In this document: piece after piece, positions 19,091 through 30,680 of the stretch
How the letters are laid out: every line of letters starts with the position of its first letter
Position numbering within the stretch: position 1 is the stretch's first letter
Origin: Toxorhynchites rutilus septentrionalis
Taxonomy: Eukaryota; Arthropoda; Insecta; Diptera; Culicidae
Assembly (NCBI RefSeq): GCF_029784135.1
Contig: NC_073746.1
Location: 78,391,704 to 78,455,703, forward strand
DNA: 64,000 bases
Direction of reading: 5' to 3'
Program-made: the position numbers and the translations under genes
Notes under the pieces: model-generated
Told to the model about the DNA's origin: nothing
What the model saw: the letters and a program-made list of their open reading frames with translations, nothing else
The model's database searches: none

Positions 19091-22089
19091 CCAGACAGTG
19101 AACGATCAACAGTACATGATGATGTTTAGAATTAATTTGACAATCCACTCGAATTGCTTCGCGCTCCTTATTCAGGGAAAGCATTCAGTTATTGGTCCTT
19201 GTCATTGCTATCAAAGAGTTTATTACATTCCTTTAATGTTTGTGCTTGCCGGTAACAATTTCGTGTTTCTATGTTAACAGTGCTGTCGTGTCTTGAACTA
19301 GCACGTGTTTGTGGCTCCTATGAAAAAAAGGTACCGATGATCTAAATTCTTATAGCAGTTTTCTTAAATTTTTAACAATCGCTGGTCACAATTTTTTGAG
19401 CTAATTTGAGCTTTAAATCTTATCTGTTGAAATTTGAGCTTGAATCCATCGGAATAGCATAGTCGATAACAACAACAGTTTTGTGGTTTCTATGCCTGAT
19501 AAGACTAGAGATACGTGAGACTGGAATAAATCCTCGCAGCTCAGGTTACACACATTTGCTCGTCTCATAACCTTGTTTGTGTTATCAATTTAAAATCGGG
19601 ATAAGAAAACGTTGTTTTACAATCAATTTATGAATCATTCAGTATATCCCAGCCCCATATGAATAAACACATTCATGCACATTGACCCATTAAATAATGT
19701 TATCCGTGGGCGGTAGGTCTTTAAATCCTACACGCCCTGCGATTATCTTCTTGCCTCTCGTACGCTCTTCACTCCACTTGTATCCCGGCTCTGGGGCCAC
19801 GAATCGAAGCCGGAGAGAGACGATTTATGATAATACGAGCTGCCACCGCCATGTACAAACACTTTCGAATCGACACTTGTGCGGGTGCGGTTTGTTTGAT
19901 TTACAAAAAAAACTTTCTCTATTAAATTGGAAAATTAACCGTTACTCATGCTGGGTAGCGACACCAGAGAGGTGAGCCCGGAAGGAGTACAACATGGTCG
20001 GTAACCGTATCAACTTGTTAAACGAGCATTTTATATTCTCCCCAGACCCTGGGCCCTGGGACCACACGCGAGTGTGAGGAGGAAACCAGTTTCTCGGCCA
20101 ATTTCCGACTAGTGCTATTTGAATATAGCACACTTTTCAAGCTAGAACTTCCGCTCGGATGTGGGGTACACACTCTGCAGAACAATGGGTTGGTGTATGT
20201 GTGTGTGGGCCGATTCTTGCTGGGGCACTTTCTCGACATAGGTAAAGTTTGGCACAGGAATTAAATTACACATTTCGTTCGCTTCTCCGGACTTTGTTTG
20301 CGTAGCTCCGATATTCGGTCGGTTGGTTGGTGCTTGTTCTTCTAGCTACGCAACAGATGCCGTTGTGCGCGGGACATGATTTAGGAATGATGTTTGAGTG
20401 AGTGAATTTTCAACTGCAGTCGGTGGCTGCAGTGTTTGTTTCGGTTTTGGCTTCACCCAACAATGTTCAGATAATATGAATGAGGAGTATTAGACAATCG
20501 AATAGAAGTTTATATTTAGTTTTCATTCATTATGAAAAAAGGCTTTTTTTATTCCGGTTATAGTAGAACGAGTGAGAGTCATTTATTGCAATTTAAATAT
20601 TTGACTCGTGCATAAATCACTTATGGCAAAAATAAAAATCACGAATAATGTATCGTATAAATACGGACTGGATGTATCGACCTACAAATTTGTTGAATAT
20701 CAGCTATCGGTTTATTAGCATACTCCGAATGTAATTTGTCATGTTGATCTACGTTCGGCCACAAAGAGTAATGATCGAAACGATAGGCCCCACTCACATG
20801 AATTAAACATCCGCACCTCAGTGCAATGGCTTTCGAACGAACGGTCTGAATACTGCATACGGTTGGCCGTAACTGTCATCCTCGGCAAAGCCACAAGTGC
20901 CAACAGGGACTTTTGTGTTCCCGCAAATACCCAATCACAGAGCGCGCTTGGAGGCGTTCGCGTACAAGCGCCAAAAATTCCTATCCAGGTTCGCCTTTCG
21001 AAAGAGCAGGAAGGCATCTCGGGAGCCAAACAGTGTGTCACCGTTAGATAATTTGTATCAAACATGCACATAATAGATTAACATTTGGCTCGTTCAATTA
21101 ACAGGAAGCTTGACTAGTGCTATCGTCAACATCGAACCTGCTCTGTGCGGATAACGGGGCCAAACGGGGAGGGCAAATGTTTCCTTGCTGATTCGATATA
21201 CATACCTTGTTTGTGTCGGTGTTTCTGCCTTCGTTAGTCTGCAATATGAGCCTACCACGAACTCTTCCCCGAAACAGCCGATCCAATCATTGACACGACT
21301 AATGGTGATGGCGTTCGAGAGCGCGGGTGGGAGGGACGATGAACGCTGGAGTCTGCTCCCTACAAGAGAGGTTATAAAATGATAATTTCTATATCCACGA
21401 TAAGCTTGGATCTTCCGTTCCCCCAATGTTGAACTTGTGCTTTCATTTGGTTATGCCGAGGGAGATGCTCAGTTTTGTACGCTCGGGAAAGAACTTATAT
21501 TAGCATTGAAAATGATGTGTTCAATACTGTACCTGTTTGCTGCTCATTTTAACCGGCTATTTAAATGACTAAAAATAAAAACTACAGCTTCATATCGAAC
21601 ATGTGTTATTCTTATTGGTACTCGATTGCTATTTTGGTAGTGAACTATTTGATAATAAATTGAGAGACGAAAATGTGTATTGTTAGAAATAAGCTCCTGA
21701 AGATGAAATACCCATCATTCATTTCAACCTCAACAAAAAATGTTTCCTTCATGGAAAATAAAATATAAAGTTGTTCTATTACAATGAATATGTGTCAGTG
21801 TACTCACTTCTTAAAACTCACATACATGGTCTTTCAGATTAAACGCTCAAGCAACAAATTTTAATAACTTTTACAAAAGTGAACCGATTTTTATATTAAA
21901 AAACGAAAATAAAGCTTATTTTATGACATTTTCGATGTGACCACCCCTTTTTTCGATAACGCGTTTTAAACCATTTGAACTTTATTGTTGTGGTCAGGCG
22001 CGAATCATTGAAAAAACAGAAATTCCAGTGTTTCATAACTATAGAATCAGATGAGGAAACTCTCATTCCTTTACACAATCAACGTCAAT
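19091..22089. other. About 3 kb without a recognised gene or repeat
   Basis: Base composition rises to near balance between 19690-20300 and 20730-21430, where overlapping open frames of 60-110 codons occur on both strands. None carries a recognised domain, splice architecture or start context. This may be single-copy DNA, such as intron or intergenic sequence of a host gene outside the window, but I cannot support a gene. Confidence 0.4.
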
Positions 22090-22520
22090 TTCACATGAAT
22101 CACAATAAGTTTCTGATTCGTAGGTCATCTTTAGTTCTCAATCAGTTCAAATAACCTATTCGGGGTGGTTTGGACCAAGCTGCGCCATGTTGTAGTGTGT
22201 ATCTCGTTCTACGCAAAGGGTACTTCTCGTTAAAGCTCTTCACATCTCTCACACTGCTTGTAAGCTGCATCTACTAATCGTACCATCACTCATCATAAGT
22301 TCTTGACAGGGTTTTGATCTGGTAAACAAGCTGACCAGTCCAGAATCTGAAGCCCCTATTCATTAAATCATGCCATGACTTTCCGGATTTTATGAATTGA
22401 TGCCAAATTACCCAATTACCACATTGTTTTTGACGTAAAAACAGCTGTAAATGATTCTGAAGTACTTCTTTGCACTTTTTACTGTTCATTCGTGTTGATG
22501 GTAAGCTACCAGTATTTATC
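22090..22520 (-). pseudogene. Tc1-like transposase remnant
   Basis: Reading leftward, KCKEVLQNHLQLFLRQK..GNWVI matches the segment before the second catalytic Asp of Tc1 enzymes. After a frame change, ILDWSACLPDQNPVKNL corresponds to the DWPACSPDLNPIENLW motif. The catalytic Glu is replaced by Lys and the frame is broken. The N-terminal domain and ends are missing. Confidence 0.7.
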
Positions 22521-22524
22521 GTCC

Positions 22525-22700
22525 TAATTTACAATTTCCTTCAAAATAGACCCCTTCTGAAGCAATACACTTATTTCTAACGAACAAATTAGTCATCGAA
22601 TCACTTTTTGAAGCTGTATTCAGGAATTGCCTTCAGTTTACCAAGCGAATTCATTTTTATGTCTTCAGTGCTGTCAAAACGGGTCCCACGAAGCGGTAAT
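22525..22700 (-). pseudogene. C-terminal fragment of a mariner-type transposase
   Basis: The reverse strand contains DSTEDIKMNSL and LKAIPEYSFKK, then KCIASEGVYFEG, with stops. The same C-terminal segment, better preserved, lies at 49403-49573. It is a remnant of a mariner-superfamily gene, without catalytic motifs. Confidence 0.65.
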
Positions 22701-23169
22701 TTGAGTTCCAGAAAAAGCAAAAAGTCACACTCATGTCTCGTCACCAGTAATTATGCATTGGATGAACGTGGTATCATAATTTGATTCAAGCACATCTTCA
22801 GCCACATGATTGGGATGAAATTTATGAAGAAAATTGAGCACTATTGGCACTAGTCATGCTACAATCAAAATATTCCGTTGGACTTCAGAGAAAAAGATTT
22901 CGCCACATCCTTCTCTCTGGAAAATCACTTTCGGTGAAAAGGAAGAGACGAAAATTGCAACGTTACGCAACTCATCGAAAACTTCTCATCGCTCAGCAGA
23001 GCGAGAATATCGATCTCTGGTTTTAATAGTCATTTAAATCACCTTCCTCAAACAAAATTATTTATTCTTGTCCTGTATATCGAATCGAGATCTTTCTCGA
23101 ACGTCATGTTTTGTGGATTGCATATTTTGAAACGTTTCCCAATGTTTCCCAAAGCAAAATATCAGGGAT

Positions 23170-23978
23170 GCAATTAGAAAACCAAACAGCTGAGAGACAA
23201 ATTTCTGCATAACTCGAAAACTAATCAAGCAAATGGTATCAAATTTGCCATATGGTGGTTTTAGGGAGTAATAAATGTTTTTAGGGTGGTTTGACACTCC
23301 CTTCCCCTCTCTAAAGAGGGAGAGGGGAGATACTGAACAACTCGAGAGCTAATCAAACAAATGGAATCAAACTTAGCATATAGAGGTTTTAGGGATCGAT
23401 AAACGTTTCTATGGTAGTTCGACACTCCCCCCCACCCCCTTCTAAGGGGGGGCTCCCTACAAATGAAACACAAACTTCTGCATAACTCGGATGGAAATCT
23501 GGGATGTGAGGGTTTTTACATGACAATTGATAATTTTCGGAAAACTCTTAAGGAAAATGGGAAAATTCGAAAAATTCAATTCGCATGTGTTCTACAACAA
23601 CATATTCACAAGCGTTGTTCGGTTTAGGGCTGTCTTCATTCTCTCATATTTTCTGTATCAAACATTTATTTCATGTAACGGAAAAACATGTTATCTGGGA
23701 GGCAATGAAAAATCTTGCACGAGAATTTTGTCTGGAAATAATCTGATATTATAATGTCGAGATTTGGTAGAAGTTCTGAAATTTTATAGTAAAAAATAAT
23801 TTTGAAGGGTAGATTAGAAGATTAGAAGATCACTGATCCGTTCTGCGATTGGACCTATGAACGTGCGCTTATCAAGAAAACGTGGATGTGATTACGAAAA
23901 ATAAATTCTGGGTGGCACGATGTTTGCCGGGTCAGCTAGTAGTTCATATGGCAGAACGACGTTTGCCAGGTCAGCTAG
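23170..23978 (+). mobile_element. Helitron-like element, copy 2, with a doubled 3' terminus
   Basis: 5'-truncated. It contains two to three diverged 143-bp-type units (CTGCATAACTCGAAAACTAATCAAGC and similar), then a non-repetitive 3' half (GTATCAAACATTTATTTCATGTAACGG, GGTAGAAGTTCTG) shared with the copies at 28840 and 34960. It ends GTTTGCCGGGTCAGCTAG at 23939 and again GTTTGCCAGGTCAGCTAG at 23978, 39 bp further on. Confidence 0.75.
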
Positions 23979-24394
23979 TTATCAATAAAATAAGTGTCGA
24001 TCTGGGTAACGTATGAACGATTTCAGGTGGGATTGGCATGTTTCCCCGTTTTACCGATTTCTTTTCTAAGTTTCGTTTATAAAATTCTAAACAAGCATGT
24101 ACCGTTTTATGTACCGTTTTGTCTCGAATTCCGAACACTTAAGCTTTGATGACCATTACACAGTGTCTCATTTCTCAAAATGGTACTTTTTCACGAAATT
24201 AATTAGATTTTTGGATACAATAACCTTCTTTTTCATTTGACATCAAGAAATTGATTTACAAATATATTTTCATGGTGAAAAACTTAAAACCATAATCTCA
24301 TTTGTCTCAAATTCCGAACACAATTTATGTCACTGATTCATATTCCGAACACTTTTGTCTCGAATTCCGAACAGCAAAAATGCATTTATTTAAA

Positions 24395-25465
24395 GAATTC
24401 ATAACTTTTGAATTACTGAACCATCTAGATGATCGATATATCAAATTAAAGCGAATAAGCTAGTTTTATGTGGAAAAATGTTTTACTTGCAAGAAAATGG
24501 GATTTGCTTTTCGTAATGATCGATTGTGTTCGTTTTATCTGATTTACATGGTTTCGGGATCAAGGGCACTATATATTTTTATATTTTCCCTTGAAAGCTG
24601 AGGATTTTTTACATAACATATGAGGGGCTTAGAATGAAAGGGATGTAAGTGATTTGATCGATTTCTCTACATCGACTCTCTCTTTTGGTCATAACTTAGC
24701 TGCAAATACATTCCTAGCTGTATTTGACAATGCGGAAGACAGGTCAGAGCCTCATCTATCGGATTCTATAGCAAACTCAAATTGGATCGTTTTTGTAGTT
24801 GAGTTATTAACTGAAGAAAAAGTTGATGAAGAGAAATCGATCAAGTCACTGCAGAATGCAAGTGGTGACATTCTAAGCCCCTCATATCCAAAAATCAGAG
24901 GTGTGTTTTTTATCGTTTTCGAGTTATTATTTTTCAAAGTTAACATGATTTAGTCTACGTTCGATATTTTATGCGACCAGACAAGATCTATGCGAATTGG
25001 ATTGCATTTTTTTGCGGATTCAATATTTTTTTCAAACAAGACTAGCTCATTGACTTCAATTTAATATGTCGATTATCCAAATCTGTTAGGTAGTTCAAAA
25101 GTCATGAATTTTTGAAAAACTTCATTTTTGCAAAACAGAAACATGATTTTTAGACCATCGATAAATTTTGAAAAATTATAATTCAAAACAAAAATAAACA
25201 TATTTCTGATTTTTAGATATGTTATGTTAACAATCCTCAGCTTTTAAGAAAAAAATGAAAAAAAATATAGCGCCCTTGGTCCCGAGACCATGAAAACTAT
25301 AAAAAATAAATACGTGTAATGAAAATAAAATTCAAATTTATAAAATAACTGGTTTAATTTGATTCAGATGATCGACATATTAATTTGGTAATTATTGTTG
25401 GATTAATTTGGTAATTAATATGTCGATCATCTGAATCGGTCCAGTTCGAAAGTTATGGTTTTTTG
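24395..25465. repeat. Large imperfect inverted repeat (fold-back)
   Basis: The left arm (24395-24750) and right arm (25465-24760, reversed) share many words: CATAACTTT.GAA, GATGATCGA.ATAT, GCTGAGGATTTTT, GAGGGGCTTAGAATG and TTGATCGATTTCTCT. Because of this symmetry both strands have open frames at 24654-24953, which I therefore do not call genes. A related copy occupies 44500-45080. Confidence 0.75.
25361..25437. repeat. Perfect 25-bp inverted repeat
   Basis: Arms 25361-25385 and 25413-25437 are exact reverse complements (outer GATTCAGATGATCGACATAT) around a 27-nt spacer. Within the spacer, TAATTTGGTAATTA is itself nearly duplicated. Confidence 0.92.
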
Positions 25466-25899
25466 AAAGAAAGTCATTTTTGGAAAAAAAAATAGAAAAA
25501 ATGATTTTTTTAAACACTCTATAATGGAAATGGTCACCCTAACAAAAAAACTAAAAAATACGGTCTGATATTTTGCGATAAAGAACAAAACTACCACTTT
25601 TCACGAAAATCGGAGAACCACTATACCGAGTTGGCATAAAATGACTGTATAATCGAATCAGTATATAATCGAGTTCGACCTGTTACTTCAGGACCCCGGT
25701 TATATTATTGTGGGTTTAGTTGAAAACCTGGCTAAGAAAATCAATTTTACCCTCATTGGTTCGCACCTGCGACCTCCGTTTTGCAAAGAAAGAACTTGCA
25801 AACATTTGTTAAAAAATGGTCTTTTAATATTGGTGTTTTTATATTGCCAGAATTGAATTGTCCTTGTACCCCAATTTGTGAACTATCGCTGTATTTGTT

Positions 25900-27150
25900 G
25901 GAAATTAGCGTGTTCAAACATTTTCCTTCAGAATTCGATTCATGCGTCTAAACTTGATCTAAATTACGAACACTACTTTAACGCTAATATTAATAAAGAT
26001 TTCTGCATAAAACGTTTTTTTTTAACAATTTATAGAGGATTCGTAACAAGATTCTTACCGAACGAACATATTAGCTATTGAAATAGTTTTAACTACAAAA
26101 ATTGAAAAATTCATGATGCTTGTTTTCTACAGAATTTCCCAATGCAAACATTTGGTTTTCACTGGTTTTCGATAGTCACTTTTTTGTAAATGTTTAGTAA
26201 ATATTATAAATTATAGGCAGTATCGATACATGTAAATGAATTTTAAAATGAAACCTATAATCCAAAGAATGTTAGGGTTTTCAATATGCAATTATTGATA
26301 ACATTAAAGTTCAGTAAATTCTCATTCAACAATAATGTATTAGGGATTTGAATCATACGTCGAAACTCGATTCACATTCCAAACTCTACTTCAATACTCA
26401 TTTTAATAAATATTTCTGCTTAAAATAACTTTTTTTTAATCCATTTATTGTAGATTCTTACATTTTCAGCACTTAACGTGAAAACAGCAAACAAAATATT
26501 TGAAAAAACTACAAAAACTGAAAAAACAACGATGCTTGTTTTTTACAAAAGTTGCTAACGCAAACATTTTATTATTAGTTTTGACTGTCAATTTCTTGCA
26601 AATGCTTAATATTATAAATTATAGGCTATATCGATACCTGTAAATGATGTGGAAATGTAGCCTATAGCCCAAAGGATGTCAAGGCTCTCATTATTTAACT
26701 ATTTATAACATTGAAGTTCAGTAAATTTACATTTAAAATTAAGTGTTCGTAATTTGAATCATGCAAGGAAACTTGATTCAAATTCCGAACACTACTCCAA
26801 TACTAATTTTAATGAATATTTCTGCATAAAATATCATTTATTTATCCATTTTTTCATTCTAGCACTTAACATGGAAAAAAGCAAACAAAAAAATTGAAAG
26901 AACTACAAAAACTGAAAAAATAGCGAATTTTGTTTTTTTACGCAATTTGCTAACGCAAGCATTTTATCTTTGGTTTTGACTGTCACTTTTTTGCAAATGT
27001 TTAATTTTTCAAATTATAGGCTATATCAATGCCTGAAAATGATGTTAAACTGTAACTTATACCTCAAAGAATGTCAGGGCTTCCATAATTCAATTATTTA
27101 TAACATTAAAGTGTAGTAAATTTACATTTACATTTAAAACATTTAAGAAT
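25900..27150 (+). repeat. Three diverged tandem units of about 400 bp
   Basis: Markers recur in order: AAACTTGAT...TTCCGAACACTAC-like phrases at about 25945, 26360 and 26765; AACTACAAAAA.TGAAAAA at about 26090, 26505 and 26905; TATAGGC..TATCGATAC-like phrases at about 26212, 26620 and 27015. Spacing is about 395-410 bp. No coding is seen. Confidence 0.75.
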
Positions 27151-27197
27151 AAAGTGTTCGGAATTTGAGACTGTTCTGAATATGAGATAAAACGGTA

Positions 27198-27839
27198 CAG
27201 CTTCACCATTTAAAAATAAATTTTGCTTTCGGGAGATGCGAGGTGATTTTTGACGTATTTTGGTTTAAAAGGTTAAATTCAACTGAAAATCGCCACGGGA
27301 TTATGGAACCGTCAACCTTCGCAATCAGTTGGAAATGTGTTTTTGCTTCTTCCAGCAGTTTCGCTGTTAAATAAATAAAGAAACATTCGGACACTTTGAG
27401 GCAAATTGAAACGGCACACTTCAATGCTTCAACTAAAAATGAATTGACGAGTCAAAACTGATGAACGAGTCATGTTTGGTATCGAATGCGTTCATTATGA
27501 TTCAATAACAAGAGATAGGAAGATGTTTATGGAAATAGAACTGGCATGTCAAGAAAATTTCCAACCCGGGAAGATTGTTGACTGATTGGGAATTGAACTC
27601 AATATCTAAAAGTTTCTACTTAGAACATAAAAGAGATCTGCTACAATCAGAAATAATCGATATAACCATCTGATGAAAGATAGTTTACGACAATTCCGAA
27701 TGAGCTATCCCAATTCCAGTTTCCACTCCAGACCCTATATAAAAATTTCATCATGTGTCAGTTTTCTGCCAGTGTTCATTATTAACATTCGTCCAGGCCC
27801 ACCAAACGCGCGCGAGTCACAAACTTTCGTAGACAACGC
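27198..27839. other. Anonymous AT-rich sequence
   Basis: No coding or repeat family recognised. It ends at the T-run that marks the 3' tail of the antisense retroposon remnant. Confidence 0.4.
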
Positions 27840-28815
27840 TCTTTTTTTTTTTAATAATAATCTACAATTTTAACAAATTTAACAATAAAAATTTAACAAC
27901 AGAAAAAACATCATCATCATCAGTACGAACATGGCAGTTTGAGATACCTGTAAATATTTTTTCTAATTTCAATTGATATTAAACATAAATAAATCATTTG
28001 ACAAAAAAATTACGAAAACCTGTTTACAAAACAGATTTTACGTGGGAAATACACATTCTCTTAAACTCTGCCATTGTTACCGCACGTTTTATTTCTCTGG
28101 GCATCGAATTGCAAAAATGTATTCCTTTGTATAACAACTAGTTCTGCGACCTACTGAATATAAAGTTAGGTGTTCTTGCATCATCCGCGTTTCTAGTATT
28201 GTATCTATGAACATCACTTCCTCTTTCAATTCAATTGATTGATTTAAAATTTTGAAGACGAACCCTATTGTCAAGTAATAAATTCTTTGCTCCACAGATA
28301 GCCACTGTAGCGCGTCCAACATCAAATTAGAGGAAGTGTATCTACTACATCTTAAAATCAAACGCATAATCTTATTTTGTAAACGCTGCAAACTCGTTAA
28401 TTGTGTATTGTTTGCAACGAATAGGATCGACGAGCAAAAGTCTATGTGCGGTGAGATCAATGATTTATACAATTTAATTTTACTGTTCACCGTCAGTTCT
28501 TTTTTCAGACGACACAAAACGCCGTACTTCTTGGCAATCTTCTTGATGACATTATTAATGTGAGACTTGAAAGTTAAATTGTCATCAATGATAACTTCTA
28601 GGTATTTGATTTCATTCACGCGTTCTAATGTCTCACCATCTATTTCAAAATTTACGTCAATACTGGAGTTTGCTGAAGAAATCAGCATGTATTTTGTTTT
28701 GCCAACATTTAATTTCAATTGTTTCAATTTAAGCCACTAAGCCAGAGAATGCAAATCTTCGTTTATGTGATCCTCGGTTTCTTTTATATCTTTAGCTGCG
28801 ATGAACAGGACAGAT
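27840..28815 (-). pseudogene. CR1/L2-like non-LTR reverse transcriptase remnant (thumb and C-terminus)
   Basis: Reading leftward from about 28815: a degenerate INEDLHSLA stop WLKLKQLKLNVGKTKYMLI, then EIKYLEVIIDDNLTFKSHI, KLYKSLISPHIDFCSSIL and LQRLQNKIMRLIL. This is the usual order for the end of the reverse transcriptase domain in CR1/L2/Jockey-type elements. The catalytic fingers and palm are missing (5' truncation), and one stop lies near 28738. A TAA- and T-rich tail at 27841-27900 corresponds to the 3' end. The 212-codon segment 28089-28727 is uninterrupted. The clade is an estimate. Confidence 0.8.
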
Positions 28816-28839
28816 GAGCAGGACAGTTTTCATCATAGT

Positions 28840-29639
28840 TTGAGACCCCTCGCCCTCTTTAAGAGGGCAAATGTCATACAAATGAAACACAAATTTCTGC
28901 ATTACTCGAGAATTAATTAAGCAAATGAAACCAAATTAGGCACATGGAGGTTTTAGGGTGCAAAAAATGTTTATATGGTGGTTAGACACTCCACCTCCCT
29001 CTTCAAGGGGGGGCTGTCATACAAATGAAACACAAATTTCTGCATTACTCGAGAATTAATCAAGAAAATGAAACCAAATTAGGCATATAGAGCTTTTAGG
29101 GTGTAATAAATGTTTCTATGATGGTTAGACACTCCACCCCCTCTCTTAGGGGGGGGGGGCAGTCATACAAATGAAAAACAAATTTTTGCATAACTTGAAA
29201 ACTAATCAAGCAAATGGAGCCAAATTTGGCATGTGAAGATTTTAGGGGGCACGAAACTTTTCTATGGTGAATGGACATTCCTCTCCCTTTTCTAAGGGTA
29301 GAAGAGGGGGGTGGTCTGTCTTTATTCTATCATATGTTTTGTATCAAACATTTATTCCATGTAACGGACAAACCTGTTATTTGCACGTGGTTGAAAAATC
29401 TTGAACGAGAATTGTGTCTGAAAATAATCTTATATTAGAATGATGAGTTTTGGTAGAAGTACTAGGATTTTTTTTAGTAAAAGGTAAATTCAACGGGGTC
29501 GATTAGAATATCAATCAATGAACAGCGATTGACTGCGATTGGACTCATGAACTTGCGCTTAGTAAGAAAACGTGAATGTTTGAAGGTATTGATAACAAAA
29601 ACAAATTTTGGGCGGGACGAAGTTTGCCGAGTCAGCTAG
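28840..29639 (+). mobile_element. Helitron-like element, copy 3
   Basis: Begins TTTGAGACCCCTCGCCCTCTT, as just inside the 5' region of copy 1. It carries three units with markers at 28873, 29016 and 29162 (143 and 146 bp apart; the longer one has an expanded G-run), then the non-repetitive 3' half and the end GACGAAGTTTGCCGAGTCAGCTAG at 29639 followed by T. Confidence 0.78.
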
Positions 29640-29942
29640 TGTTGAATAAAAACACGTCCGTTTGTTGGTAGTATATTTGTCATATCTGTCATATCTGCTT
29701 TCAATGATGCTTACCAATCTTCAGATCTTGATGCTGATTTTTTTTGTTGGGAGGCTACGGGTTCAAAATCACAAAATTAAAAAAATCTTCAAAATTCAAA
29801 CTAAAATATCTAATTCTGCGGCACATGCTTTGCCATCCAACTTGTCGGGAGGAGTCTCTAAATCTCGTAGATATGTGTTGCAAATACCTGGCAATCATTA
29901 TGATTTAAAGAATTCTTCAAAATTAATACAAAAAGCAGTTAA

Positions 29943-30676
29943 GGGGGTATTCTAGTGTAGAGACACGAATTTCGGACGTTTTTTCGAACTCCGTAAAAAT
30001 AAAACAAAGAATATTTTTACTATCCATTATATCATTATTCGTTTATCTATCTTTCAACAATAAAACAAAAATAGGACGGAAAAAAAATATTCATAATTAG
30101 AATAGTTACATGCTGGTGAAGTGAGGGTGTTCAAAAAAAAGTTGTGCCATGGCGTACACGATTCCAGTCCTTCTGGTTATCTGAAACAAAAAAATCGAAC
30201 AGATTCTGAATCAGTAAAGATGTCGCTATGGCATGAACCTCGGACAAGTCAAAAACATGGGTTTTAACAAAATGGCGGCCGTTTGAAAACAAAAATGCTG
30301 TTTAAAACGTTTTTTTTTTGCGTTTACCGATTTTTTAAAAATAGTAAAATTAAAAAGTTATAATTTTTTATTGGTTCATGCGATAGAGAGATGTATGCAG
30401 ATTATTTTCATATAAATTTGACATAAATCGGTCCAGTAGAACTTGAGATATCGTGTACGCCAGTTAGAAAAAAACTAGTTCCGAGAGAAACGCGTTTGAA
30501 GTTCATTGTGATGGCCGTAACAGGTTAGATACCACATCACTAAGATGGCTCTAACTAGGTAAATAATAGGATTTTCGATAAGTCCTTTCTAGAGTATATT
30601 CTTGAATGCCTAAACTACAGAAATATGGTAAAAAAAAAATTTCGATTTTTTCAGATTTCTAGACTAGAATACCCCC
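29943..30676. mobile_element. piggyBac-type MITE with TTAA target duplication, copy A
   Basis: A 734-bp element starting GGGGGTATTCTAGTGTAGA and ending CTAGACTAGAATACCCCC, with TTAA on both sides (29939-29942 and 30677-30680). There is no reading frame for a transposase. Copy B (37881-40573) and a fragment C (62268-62510) are in this window. It must be mobilised by a piggyBac-family enzyme from elsewhere, an inference from the TTAA and terminal structure. Confidence 0.88.
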
Positions 30677-30680
30677 TTAA

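Larger units (their letters stand above)
24112..27197. mobile_element. 3.1-kb element with terminal TACCGTTTT inverted repeats
   Basis: Left end TACCGTTTTGTCTCGAATTC (24112); right end, reversed, TACCGTTTTATCTCATATTC (27197). Phrases of the type CGAATTCCGAACAC follow both ends and recur inside. The element contains a fold-back structure (24395-25465) and a tandem array (25900-27150). Related shorter elements with TACCGTTCTGAATCATATTT ends are at 46791-47362 and, as a fragment, near 41410-41450. No transposase was found. The superfamily is unknown and no clear target duplication could be fixed. Confidence 0.65.

Noticed and set aside
24654..24953. 99-codon frame on the plus strand with a matching one on the minus strand
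   Set aside because: The region is the centre of an inverted repeat, so openness on both strands follows from the palindrome.
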